DNA of 63,719 nucleotides from a bacterium (GTDB taxonomy: Bacteria; Cyanobacteriota; Vampirovibrionia; Gastranaerophilales; Gastranaerophilaceae), in the NCBI GenBank assembly GCA_024408855.1, contig JAKSUQ010000010.1, positions 1-63,719 on the forward strand. The letters run 5' to 3'. Positions 17,101 through 24,846 of the stretch are shown piece after piece. Every line of letters starts with the position of its first letter. Within the stretch, counting starts at the first letter, position 1. The notes under the pieces are model-generated. The model did no database searches. It saw nothing but the letters and a program-made list of their open reading frames with translations, and was not told the origin of the DNA. The position numbers and the translations under genes were made by a program.

Positions 17101-17289
17101 TTATTGTTCATTATTCATTGCATTATTTTCCTCTTCGTAATCAAATGCTCTTTTGTCATTCACAGCTTTGATTGTTTTTTCGTTTTGAACAGATCCTTTG
17201 ATATTATCTGTAATATTATTAAAGTTTACATTATTGAAACACCAATAAACTGCAAATGCGATAACTGCAATAATAATTAATCTAAGCAT
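17101..17289 (-). CDS. Small single-pass membrane protein
   Basis: The product has 62 residues. An N-terminal hydrophobic helix (LRLIIIAVIAFAVYWCF) is followed by a charged, Asn-rich tail. No family is recognised. Its ribosome binding site AAAGGAG lies in the last codons of mscS, three bases before which mscS ends, so translation is probably coupled. It may be an accessory or orphan peptide of the membrane channel gene, but position is the only evidence. Confidence 0.6.
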   Translation of the reverse strand: MLRLIIIAVIAFAVYWCFNNVNFNNITDNIKGSVQNEKTIKAVNDKRAFDYEEENNAMNNEQ

Positions 17290-17292
17290 CTT

Positions 17293-18132
17293 TTACTCTC
17301 CTTTTGCCATATATACACTTGTAGACGGAAATGCAAACTCAATTTCTTCGGCTCTGAATTTATGAATAATTTCTCGAATTATTTCACTTTTAACTAATGT
17401 AACATCTGCCCAAGTTGTTTTGTCTGTATAAGCAACAAGTCTTACTACTATTGAGCTTGGGGCCATATTGTCAATAAAAGCAATATATCCGTCCTTGATA
17501 TTATTACTGTTTTGAGCAATTTCTTTCAACAAATCTATTGCTCTATCGATTTTTTCATTGCTTGTTCCGTACTCAATATCAACAGAAAGGTCAATTCTTC
17601 TTTGATTTGATTGAGAAATATTTGTAATTTCTTCATTTGAAAGCAAGTTGTTAGGAACATTAATCAAAAATCCGTCAACTGTCCTTATGTTAGTTGAACG
17701 CAAATTGATTTTTTCAACAACACCTTCATATCCGTTGAACGAAATATATTCTCCGATTTTGTAAACCTTATCCATTAATAGTCCAAAAGAACCAAAAATG
17801 TTGCCGATTGCTTCCTTTGCCGCAAAACCTACGGCTAAACCTGTTATTCCAAATCCTGCAATTAATGAAGAAACATTATAACCAAAGCTTTGTAAAAAAC
17901 CTGCTAAAAGCATAAATATAACGATTGCTTTAATAATTTTTATCAAAATCGGCATTAAATTTACTAACGGTGAGTCAGGAGTTTTCTTTCTAAGATTACT
18001 TTCCAATTTAGCGTGAAATGTGTCTGCTATCTTACAGAATGCATAAATAATTATAATGTTTATTAATACTCCGATAATAAATTTTGAATGAGTAATAAAA
18101 AACTTTCCAACTGCTGATAAAATACTTTCCAT
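17293..18132 (-). CDS. mscS: Small-conductance mechanosensitive channel, MscS family
   Basis: Opens on membrane tension to release solutes during osmotic downshock. The 279 residues match the minimal MscS type. Three hydrophobic helices lie at about residues 15-35, 63-85 and 90-118. The third is the Gly/Ala-rich pore helix with GFGITGLAVGFAAKEAIGN. The beta domain (GYEGVVEKINLRSTNIRTVD) and the C-terminal alpha/beta domain follow. It starts directly on the base after the nifS stop, with AAAGGAT as ribosome binding site. Confidence 0.93.
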   Translation of the reverse strand: MESILSAVGKFFITHSKFIIGVLINIIIIYAFCKIADTFHAKLESNLRKKTPDSPLVNLMPILIKIIKAIVIFMLLAGFLQSFGYNVSSLIAGFGITGLAVGFAAKEAIGNIFGSFGLLMDKVYKIGEYISFNGYEGVVEKINLRSTNIRTVDGFLINVPNNLLSNEEITNISQSNQRRIDLSVDIEYGTSNEKIDRAIDLLKEIAQNSNNIKDGYIAFIDNMAPSSIVVRLVAYTDKTTWADVTLVKSEIIREIIHKFRAEEIEFAFPSTSVYMAKGE

Positions 18133-19326
18133 CTATCCTTTCCTTGTGTTTCTTAATATTTCCAATTCATCCTGAAACGGTGATATTTTTGTTAATTTAT
18201 CCATTATTGACGGCATATTTTTGATAACGTAATCTACTTCATCTTCTGTTGTAAACCTTGATAATGAAAATCTTATAGAACCATGCAGTGCTGTAAAAGG
18301 TATTCCCATTGCTCTTAAAACATGGCTTGGTTCTAACGACCCTGATGTACAAGCACTTCCGGAACTTGCACATATACCCATATCGCTCATGTGTAAGAGA
18401 ATAAGTTCTCCTTCAACATACTCAAATCCAATATTTGTAGTATTAGGCACCCTGTTTGATATTGGAGAATTTCTTCTTGCATTAAATACATTTTGTAAAA
18501 TTCCCATTTCCAACTTATCACGTAATCGTTTAACTTCTGTTAATTCATAATCGAGCGAATTAATTGCTAATTCTGCAGCTTTTCCCATTCCGATTATATA
18601 AGGCACATTTTCAGTGCCGGCACGCAACCCTTTCTCCTGATGACCGCCTGTAATCAATGGCACAAGTCTTACGGATGGTTTTACATACAAAGCTCCTACT
18701 CCTTTGGGAGCATGAAATTTATGACCGGAAACTCCTAAAAAATCAATTTTTGTATTCTTTACATTCATAGGAATTTTCCCTGCTGCCTGTACCGCATCTA
18801 CATAAAAAAGAGTTTCAGGAGATTTTTCTTTTATTATTTCTCCAATTTCTTCGACAGGATTTATCACTCCGGTTTCATTGTTTGCCCACATTACTGAAAC
18901 AAGAGCAGTATCTTTTCTTATTTTGGATTTAAGTTCTTCCAAATTTAGATTGCCTTGTGAATCAACTGAAATATAGTCTGTTTCGTAACCACGTTTTTCA
19001 AATTCTTTATATGTGTTCAAAACGCATGGATGCTCAATCTTTGTTGTAATAATGTGTTTTTTATTAGTCCCGTAGCAGCTTAAAGCACCTTTGATTGCCA
19101 TATTTGCCGACTCAGAACCGCAAGAAGTGAAGTATATTTCTTTTTCATTACTTGCTCCGATAAAATCTTTCAATTTTACCCGAGCCTCTCGTATGGCTTT
19201 TGCGGGTTTGCTTGCAAAAGCATACATGCTTGATGGATTTGCGTATTCTTCTTTTAAGTACGGAAGCATTTCTTCCAAAACTTTTTCGTCTGTTTTAGTA
19301 GTTGCATTATTGTCTAAATAAATCAT
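18133..19326 (-). CDS. nifS: Cysteine desulfurase NifS/IscS
   Basis: A PLP enzyme that takes sulphur from cysteine to feed cluster assembly on NifU. The product from ATG 19326 has 397 residues and starts MIYLDNNATT, the canonical N-terminus. An upstream in-frame start 11 codons earlier would lie inside nifU and is unlikely. PLP-binding Lys203 is in VSGHKFHAPKG. His99 is in the TTKIEHP stretch. The catalytic Cys326 lies in the loop SSGSACTSGSLEPSHVL. The ribosome binding site GGAG is inside the last codons of nifU, and the two genes nearly abut. The pair NifU-NifS is the NIF-type system and, without nitrogenase genes here, probably serves general iron-sulphur assembly. Confidence 0.95.
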   Translation of the reverse strand: MIYLDNNATTKTDEKVLEEMLPYLKEEYANPSSMYAFASKPAKAIREARVKLKDFIGASNEKEIYFTSCGSESANMAIKGALSCYGTNKKHIITTKIEHPCVLNTYKEFEKRGYETDYISVDSQGNLNLEELKSKIRKDTALVSVMWANNETGVINPVEEIGEIIKEKSPETLFYVDAVQAAGKIPMNVKNTKIDFLGVSGHKFHAPKGVGALYVKPSVRLVPLITGGHQEKGLRAGTENVPYIIGMGKAAELAINSLDYELTEVKRLRDKLEMGILQNVFNARRNSPISNRVPNTTNIGFEYVEGELILLHMSDMGICASSGSACTSGSLEPSHVLRAMGIPFTALHGSIRFSLSRFTTEDEVDYVIKNMPSIMDKLTKISPFQDELEILRNTRKG

Positions 19327-19327
19327 T

Positions 19328-20170
19328 TTATACTTGCTCCACAACGATAGCCTGATCAACTGTTTCTTTTAATATTGATTCAACAAAGTTTTTAAGTGTC
19401 ATTGATGCATTTTTACAACTTCCGCAAACACCTGTGAGTTTAACAAAAACCTTATTCCCATCAATATCAACCAATTCTATATCACCACCGTCTTTTTGTA
19501 GTTGTGGGGAAATTTGTTGGTCAATAACTTTATTAATCTTTAATATTTTTTGAGTTTGCGTAAGTTCAACGGATTTTGCTTCTTTTTTCCAGTATGTGTC
19601 AATTACATCTTGTATTGCGCTCTTACATCTTCCGCAAGCTCCGCCGGCTTTTGTATAATTAGTAACTTCTTCAACAGTTTTAAGTCCGTTAATTTTAAGG
19701 GCTTCCCATATTTGATTTTCAGTAACATTAAAGCAGTTGCAAATAATTTTTTCACCGGAATTACTGTTGTTTGAAAGTTCAAATTCTTTCCATTCATCAG
19801 ACTCGCTTCCGAAATATTTTTTCAATGCATCTTCCAGTGCTTCTTTACCCATTACTGAGCAATGCATTTTTTCTTGCGGAAGACCATCCAGTTCGTCCGC
19901 TATATCTTTATTTGTTATTTTTTTTACTTCATCTAAAGTTTTTCCGATAATCATTTCTGTCAAAATACTTGAAGAAGCTACGGCGGAACCGCAACCGAAA
20001 GTCAGGAACTTTGCATCTTTTATGAGGTTTCCATCAAGTTTAATATATAGCTTTAGTGAGTCGCCACAAGCCAATGAACCGGCTTCTCCTATCATATCTG
20101 CATCATCAATTTTACCGACATTTCTTGGATTTCTGTAATGATCCAGAACTTTTTCCGAATAATCCCACAT
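19328..20170 (-). CDS. nifU: Modular iron-sulphur scaffold NifU
   Basis: A scaffold on which Fe-S clusters are built before transfer. The 280 residues contain all three NifU modules. An IscU-like domain (1-125) has Cys35, Cys60 and Cys104. A [2Fe-2S] ferredoxin-like BFD domain (about 143-190) has Cys144, Cys146, Cys179 and Cys182. A C-terminal Nfu domain (about 205-280) has the CGSC pair (Cys249, Cys252). In the IscU domain the motif GSLACGDSLKLYIK is intact. Such full-length NifU occurs in nitrogen fixers and in anaerobes or epsilon-proteobacteria that use it as their housekeeping scaffold. First gene of a leftward operon; CGAGG precedes the ATG. Confidence 0.95.
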   Translation of the reverse strand: MWDYSEKVLDHYRNPRNVGKIDDADMIGEAGSLACGDSLKLYIKLDGNLIKDAKFLTFGCGSAVASSSILTEMIIGKTLDEVKKITNKDIADELDGLPQEKMHCSVMGKEALEDALKKYFGSESDEWKEFELSNNSNSGEKIICNCFNVTENQIWEALKINGLKTVEEVTNYTKAGGACGRCKSAIQDVIDTYWKKEAKSVELTQTQKILKINKVIDQQISPQLQKDGGDIELVDIDGNKVFVKLTGVCGSCKNASMTLKNFVESILKETVDQAIVVEQV

Positions 20171-20590
20171 ATTTTACCTCGTGTAGTTAAATTTTCTTCA
20201 ATTAAATTTTATTACAAATACAGATTAATGTACATAATATTTTGGACAATTTTGTAAGATAATTTATTGAAGTATTTTGAACGAATAGAATATTTATGAC
20301 AAAGTACAATTTTGTGATTGGGATTATGCATGTGCTAATTTAAAAAGTATAAAACCAATAAATTACACTAATCGAAAATAAATATGCGTATTGATTTTGG
20401 GTGTTTTGAGCGGTAGTTGTCGGTTGGTCGAATTTATGAACAAGTATATATAAAAATATTTTTTGTATTTTTACAAATAAGTCTTGATTGCTTTTAAAGT
20501 TTTTGCTGTTCTTTGTAGTACTAACGATAATTATTAACAGTAGGTGAGAAATTTTGTTATGACAGAGTTCTGTGAATTTGGGAAATATGC
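20171..20590. other. 420-base intergenic region upstream of nifU
   Basis: AT-rich, with no coding frame of note. It must carry the nifU promoter, but no convincing -35/-10 pair or known riboswitch is seen. A small palindrome, ACAGAGTTCTGT, lies near 20562, close to the miaB stop. Confidence 0.35.
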
Positions 20591-21922
20591 CTACTTTCTG
20601 TTAATTATTTCTCCATTCAAGTACCAAGTTCTTGCTTTAACGATTTTTACATTAATAAATTCTCCGGTAATATCTTCATTATAGGGAATGTGTACAATTT
20701 TATTGTTTCTTGTTCTTCCTGTAATTACTTTATTACCATTTTTTCTGATTTCAAAATTTTCTACTAAGACTTCCATCTGACGACCAAGATATTTTTGATT
20801 TGATTTTAAGCAACATTCTCTGTTGTGTTCGTTTAATCTTGCGAGTCTGTCTGTTTTAACATCTTCATCTATAAATTTATCAATCCATTTTGCGGCAACA
20901 GTTTTTTCTCTTGGCGAATATGCTGCCGTATTAGAATAATCAAGTTCCAATTCTGACATTGCATTAAGCGTATTTTGGAACTGTCCTTCCGTTTCTCCGG
21001 GAAAACCTGCGATAAAATCACTTGTAATTGTTACATCCGGTATTCTTGAACGTAAGTGATCACAAATGGTCTTATAGGTTTGGTAATCGTATCTTCTGTT
21101 CATTTTTTTTAGAACGTAATCATCTCCTGATTGCATCGGAATATGGAAATATTCGCAAACTTTGTCTAATTCAATAACAGTATCAATCAATTCTTCTGTT
21201 ATATCTGTCGGATAATTAGTAACAAAACGTATTCTGAAATTTCCGTTTATTGCATTAATCTGTCTCAAAAGCCAAGAAAGATTTTGTCCATCTTTGTCGC
21301 CTTTGTAGGAGTCTACATTTTGTCCTAAAAGAGTAATTTCTTTAAAACCCTCGTTCAATGCTTTTTTTATTTCGGATATAATTAATTCCGGTTTTCGTGA
21401 GCGTTCACGCCCTCTTGTGTATGGTACAATACAATATGTACAAAAGTTATTACAACCCTCCATTATTGGAACCCAAGCATTAATACTTTTTACACGATTA
21501 ATTTCAATTTCTGTTTCTTCATAAGGGTTTTCATCAACCGAAACAATGTGAGTTTCCCCGCTTTCTAATCTTTTTATCAAAAACGGTAACTCGTACAATC
21601 TTTGTGTACCAAGTAATAAGTCTACATACGGAGCTCTGTGAAAAAATTTTTGGTAATAATTACCACCTTGTTGAGCAACACATCCCGCAAAAACTATTTT
21701 AATATTTGGTCTTTTTCTTTTCCATTTTCCCCAGACTCCTATTGCGCTGTATGCTTTGTCTTCGGAAAGTTGTCTGATCGAACATGTATTGACAATTAGT
21801 AAATCTGCTTCCTTTGGAATGCTTGTTTGAGAATACCCTAAACGCTCAAGCATTCCATACATTCTTTCGGCATCAGATTTGTTCATCTGACACCCCATAA
21901 CTTCTATATAAACTTTTTTCAT
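20591..21922 (-). CDS. miaB: tRNA-2-methylthio-N6-dimethylallyladenosine synthase
   Basis: A radical-SAM methylthiotransferase acting on i6A37 of tRNAs. The 443 residues have the standard layout. The N-terminal UPF0004 domain has Cys11, Cys47 and Cys81 for the second cluster. The radical-SAM site is GCNNFCTYCIVPYTRGRERS, with Cys157, Cys161 and Cys164. The C-terminal TRAM domain starts around LGRQMEVLVENFEIRKNGNK. AAGGAT precedes the ATG. The upstream side has been invaded or rearranged: an ankyrin gene remnant lies within 50 bases of its start. Confidence 0.96.
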   Translation of the reverse strand: MKKVYIEVMGCQMNKSDAERMYGMLERLGYSQTSIPKEADLLIVNTCSIRQLSEDKAYSAIGVWGKWKRKRPNIKIVFAGCVAQQGGNYYQKFFHRAPYVDLLLGTQRLYELPFLIKRLESGETHIVSVDENPYEETEIEINRVKSINAWVPIMEGCNNFCTYCIVPYTRGRERSRKPELIISEIKKALNEGFKEITLLGQNVDSYKGDKDGQNLSWLLRQINAINGNFRIRFVTNYPTDITEELIDTVIELDKVCEYFHIPMQSGDDYVLKKMNRRYDYQTYKTICDHLRSRIPDVTITSDFIAGFPGETEGQFQNTLNAMSELELDYSNTAAYSPREKTVAAKWIDKFIDEDVKTDRLARLNEHNRECCLKSNQKYLGRQMEVLVENFEIRKNGNKVITGRTRNNKIVHIPYNEDITGEFINVKIVKARTWYLNGEIINRK

Positions 21923-21961
21923 ACGATTTTTATCCTTTATATTATCTTATTACAAAAATAG

Positions 21962-22168
21962 CAAGATGTTAATGCTAAGGATAATGACGGTTGGACTTCC
22001 CTTATGATGGCAGCTCGACAAGGATATACTAAATGCTTAAGGCTATTGCTAAATCATCCTGATATTGATGTAAATGCAAAGGACAATGACGGAAACACTG
22101 CTTTGAAATATGCTCGCAGTTATCGCTCTATATGCAGAAAGCTGTTAGAAGAGCATGGTGCAACATAA
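21962..22168 (+). pseudogene. 3' remnant of an ankyrin-repeat gene
   Basis: The frame from 21962 to the stop at 22166-22168 reads as one full ankyrin repeat and a part of a second. DVNAKDNDGWTSLMMAARQG, then a helix TKCLRLLLNHPDIDV, then NAKDNDGNTALKYARSYRS and a closing helix. It is cut off upstream by a TAG at 21959-21961, and no start with a ribosome binding site exists. Internal ATGs at 22004 and 22007 would leave at most 54 residues. It ends 10 bases from the gcvPB stop on the other strand. The likely reading is the tail of a longer ankyrin protein, left after deletion or recombination beside miaB. A functional micro-protein cannot be excluded. Confidence 0.75.
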
Positions 22169-22178
22169 AGCTGTATTA

Positions 22179-23612
22179 TCACCCTTTATAAGCTAAATCC
22201 GGATGTCTTGCCGCAAGAGTTTCATCAATTTTCTTTACAGGAGTTGTAAGTGGAGCGTTTAGTGTTGCTTTTGGTTCTGTTTCAATTTCTTTGGCAATTT
22301 TCAACATTATTTCAACAAAATCATCCAATACAACTTTGGACTCCGATTCAGTTGGCTCTATCATTATTGCTTCGTGTACAATCAAAGGAAAATATATCGT
22401 AGGCGGATGACAATTAAAATCCATGAGCCTTTTGGCAATGTTTAAGGTCGAAGCACCTTGCTGATGCTGTTTTTCGCCTGATAAAACAAATTCGTGCATA
22501 CAAGGTTCATCAAACGGTAATTCATATACACCTTTCAACTTTTCTTTCAGGTAATTTGCATTTAATACGGCTGTTGCGGAAGCTGATTTTAAATTGTCTC
22601 CCATCATAAGTATATAAGCATAAGCTCTTACTAAAACTCCGAAATTGCCGCTATAACTTCTTACTTTTCCTATTGTATGTTTTAAATTATATTCTCGATG
22701 ATAGCTTCCGTCTGTATTCCTTTCAACAATCGGGACCGGTAAAAATTCTTTAAGTTTTTCCACAACACAAACAGGTCCGGCTCCCGGTCCTCCGCCTCCA
22801 TGCGGAGTAGAAAATGTTTTATGCAAATTCAAATGTACAATGTCAAATCCCATTAAAGCAGGATTTGTCCAGCCCATAATTGCATTAAAGTTTGCCCCGT
22901 CATAATATAGCAACGAACCGTTTTTGTGCATTATTGATGAAATCTCGAGTACCTGTTCTTCAAAAATGCCTAAAGTATTAGGGTTGGTCATCATAATTGC
23001 AGCAACAGTTTCATTCAAAACGGATTTTAAAGATTCTAAATCTACCTGCCCTTTTGAATTAGACTTAACTTCCACAATATCAAATCCGCACATCTTCGCA
23101 CTTGCAGGATTTGTTCCATGCGCAGAATCTGGAATTATGACTTTGGTTCTTTGTTGTTCTCCTTTTGCTTCAAAATATTTTTTCACAATCATCATTCCGG
23201 TAAGCTCTCCGTGAGCTCCTGCGGAAGGTTGTAAAGTAACAGCATCCATTCCTGTTATATACTTGAGTTTTTCTTGTAAGTTGTACATTAACTCCAATGC
23301 ACCTTGCGAAGTTTCATCAGATTGAAGCGGATGAAGATTTGTAAATCCGTCAAGCGAGGCGAGTAATTCGTTAACTTTTGGATTATATTTCATTGTACAG
23401 GATCCCAAAGGGTAAAATCCTTTTTCAATACAAAAATTTCTGTCAGAAAGTTCTTTGTAATGACGCATTACATCCAATTCACTTAATTGAGGCAATCCTA
23501 TCGGAGATTTTCGTACAAATTCGTTCGGGAACAAATTACTTAAATCCTCCAAATTATCATCACTCAAACATATCCCGTCAACACCTGTTGATTTTTCAAA
23601 TATTGTTTTCAT
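22179..23612 (-). CDS. gcvPB: Glycine dehydrogenase (decarboxylating) subunit 2
   Basis: The beta half of the split P-protein of the glycine cleavage system, which decarboxylates glycine and passes the aminomethyl group to the H-protein lipoyl arm. The 477 residues have the usual length. PLP-binding Lys265 is in NLHKTFSTPHGGGGPGAGPV, preceded by YYDGANFNAIMGW. The N-terminal FYPLGSCTMKYNPK and the C-terminal FPLIVHEAIMIEPTESES are typical. The partners gcvPA, gcvT and gcvH are not in the window, although an E3-like dehydrogenase is at 30.6 kb. Its start overlaps the end of the sigma-factor gene by 17 bases, with AGGAAGAG as ribosome binding site, so the two are probably cotranscribed. Confidence 0.95.
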   Translation of the reverse strand: MKTIFEKSTGVDGICLSDDNLEDLSNLFPNEFVRKSPIGLPQLSELDVMRHYKELSDRNFCIEKGFYPLGSCTMKYNPKVNELLASLDGFTNLHPLQSDETSQGALELMYNLQEKLKYITGMDAVTLQPSAGAHGELTGMMIVKKYFEAKGEQQRTKVIIPDSAHGTNPASAKMCGFDIVEVKSNSKGQVDLESLKSVLNETVAAIMMTNPNTLGIFEEQVLEISSIMHKNGSLLYYDGANFNAIMGWTNPALMGFDIVHLNLHKTFSTPHGGGGPGAGPVCVVEKLKEFLPVPIVERNTDGSYHREYNLKHTIGKVRSYSGNFGVLVRAYAYILMMGDNLKSASATAVLNANYLKEKLKGVYELPFDEPCMHEFVLSGEKQHQQGASTLNIAKRLMDFNCHPPTIYFPLIVHEAIMIEPTESESKVVLDDFVEIMLKIAKEIETEPKATLNAPLTTPVKKIDETLAARHPDLAYKG

Positions 23613-24234
23613 CTATCTCTTCCTGTTTTAACAGTTCTTTTTTAATTTTATCAAGTCCGTTTTGTATAATTCTTGAAATTCTTGATTGTGAAATGTTAAA
23701 TTCAGCTGATATATCTTTCAACTTTTTATCATAGAAAAATTTTGCTTCTATCAGATTTTGTTCTCTTTGCGGAAGTGTCCTCATAATTTCCAAAATTCTG
23801 TTCTTTAATTCAATAATTTCCGTTTTTTCTTCAGGAGTTTTGGAAGGATCTTTTATAAATGTAGGATTTTCCGCTTCGGCCATCTCGTCTATCGAAAGGA
23901 TGGTGCGATATACGGCATTTTTAATTTTTTCAACTTCTTCTGATGTATTATTTTTTGTCGTATGCCATTTGTAGCGACGACGGACTTCGTTTCTGACAGC
24001 CCACTTGATAGCTTTTGTTAAATAGGATTCATTGTATTCTATCTTTTTTACCGGAGAATTAACGAGATAATATACGGTGTAGTTTGCGAGTCCGATAATC
24101 TCAGATAAATCTATTATGCCCAAATTGGAAATTTTCTTGTACTCCACTTTGGATACGGTTTCTATCAAATTTTTGTATGTTGAAAGGTTATTTCTGCACT
24201 CCCTCTCATTGTTTATGGTTTTTATATCTTTCAT
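23596..24234 (-). CDS. Sigma-70-family RNA polymerase sigma factor
   Basis: From ATG 24234 the product has 212 residues. The C-terminal third is a clear sigma region 4: LPQREQNLIEAKFFYDKKLK, then DISAEFNISQSRISRIIQNG with the helix-turn-helix. The middle (about 85-105, YLTKAIKWAVRNEVRRRYKW) resembles the part of region 2 that contacts core polymerase and the -10 element. Region 1 is absent, so it belongs to the small alternative factors (group 3 or 4 type). Which one is unclear. An in-frame TTG at 24270 is possible but has no ribosome binding site. It precedes and overlaps gcvPB. A STAS protein at 16.3 kb could belong to a sigma control circuit, but the distance gives no direct support. Confidence 0.8.
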   Translation of the reverse strand: MKDIKTINNERECRNNLSTYKNLIETVSKVEYKKISNLGIIDLSEIIGLANYTVYYLVNSPVKKIEYNESYLTKAIKWAVRNEVRRRYKWHTTKNNTSEEVEKIKNAVYRTILSIDEMAEAENPTFIKDPSKTPEEKTEIIELKNRILEIMRTLPQREQNLIEAKFFYDKKLKDISAEFNISQSRISRIIQNGLDKIKKELLKQEEIDENNI

Positions 24235-24281
24235 AAACTCTAATATATCAGAAATTAGAATTATTATCAAACTAAACTTTT

Positions 24282-24309
24282 TTGCAATTAAAGTTAAATA
24301 TGTTACAAT
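24282..24309 (+). promoter_or_regulatory. Promoter of the OB-like/GH57/ung operon
   Basis: TTGCAA (24282-24287), a 16-base spacer and TACAAT (24304-24309), 24 bases before the ATG at 24334. The same GTTACAAT -10 form occurs upstream of the dehydrogenase gene at 30.5 kb. Confidence 0.6.
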
Positions 24310-24333
24310 GTAATAAAGAAGAGGTTAGATATT

Positions 24334-24846
24334 ATGAAAAAACATAAATATGCGAGAATAATTGTAGTTCTGTTAATGTGCGTGTTGACTCTCACAACGA
24401 GTAATTTTGAAGACAGAGCAACTGCACAACCGGTTGCAACTCAAACTCCGGCACCGGCTGAAGTAACCAAAACTAATCCTCAAATTAAAGTTTTGCCGCT
24501 TGTTCTTGTAAATTCACCAAGCAGTTATTTGAATAAAACGGTTGTTATGGATGCGAAGTTTGATAAATTTTCTACATTGGGGCTTGATTACAAAACAGCT
24601 TTCAGATCATCGGAGGACTATATTTCATTTTTGATAAAAAGAGATGATACTGATCATAATATTCCTCTTTCGGAAATGAAGTTATTTTTAAAGAGGACGG
24701 ATGCTGAAAAACATATTGATTTAAAGACAGATGATAGAATAAGAATTGTAGGACAAGTATTTTCAGATGCATTGGGGGATACATGGATTGACGTAACACA
24801 ACTTACAATAACAGAAAAAGCACCTGAAAAAGACGGAGTTAAATAA
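24334..24846 (+). CDS. Exported protein with an OB-fold-like domain
   Basis: The 170 residues begin with a signal peptide (KKHKYARIIVVLLMCVLTLT) and a short Thr/Pro/Ala-rich linker to about residue 45. The rest reads like a small OB-type beta barrel. PLVLVNSPSSYLNKTVVMDA is the first strands, and DDRIRIVGQVFSDALGDTWI followed by DVTQLTITE is the last, a pattern common in tRNA_anti-like or BOF-type domains. No catalytic motif is visible and the family is not identified with certainty. The stop overlaps the next ATG by one base (TAATG), so it is coupled to the GH57 gene, although one product is exported and the other is apparently cytosolic. Confidence 0.55.
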   Translation: MKKHKYARIIVVLLMCVLTLTTSNFEDRATAQPVATQTPAPAEVTKTNPQIKVLPLVLVNSPSSYLNKTVVMDAKFDKFSTLGLDYKTAFRSSEDYISFLIKRDDTDHNIPLSEMKLFLKRTDAEKHIDLKTDDRIRIVGQVFSDALGDTWIDVTQLTITEKAPEKDGVK

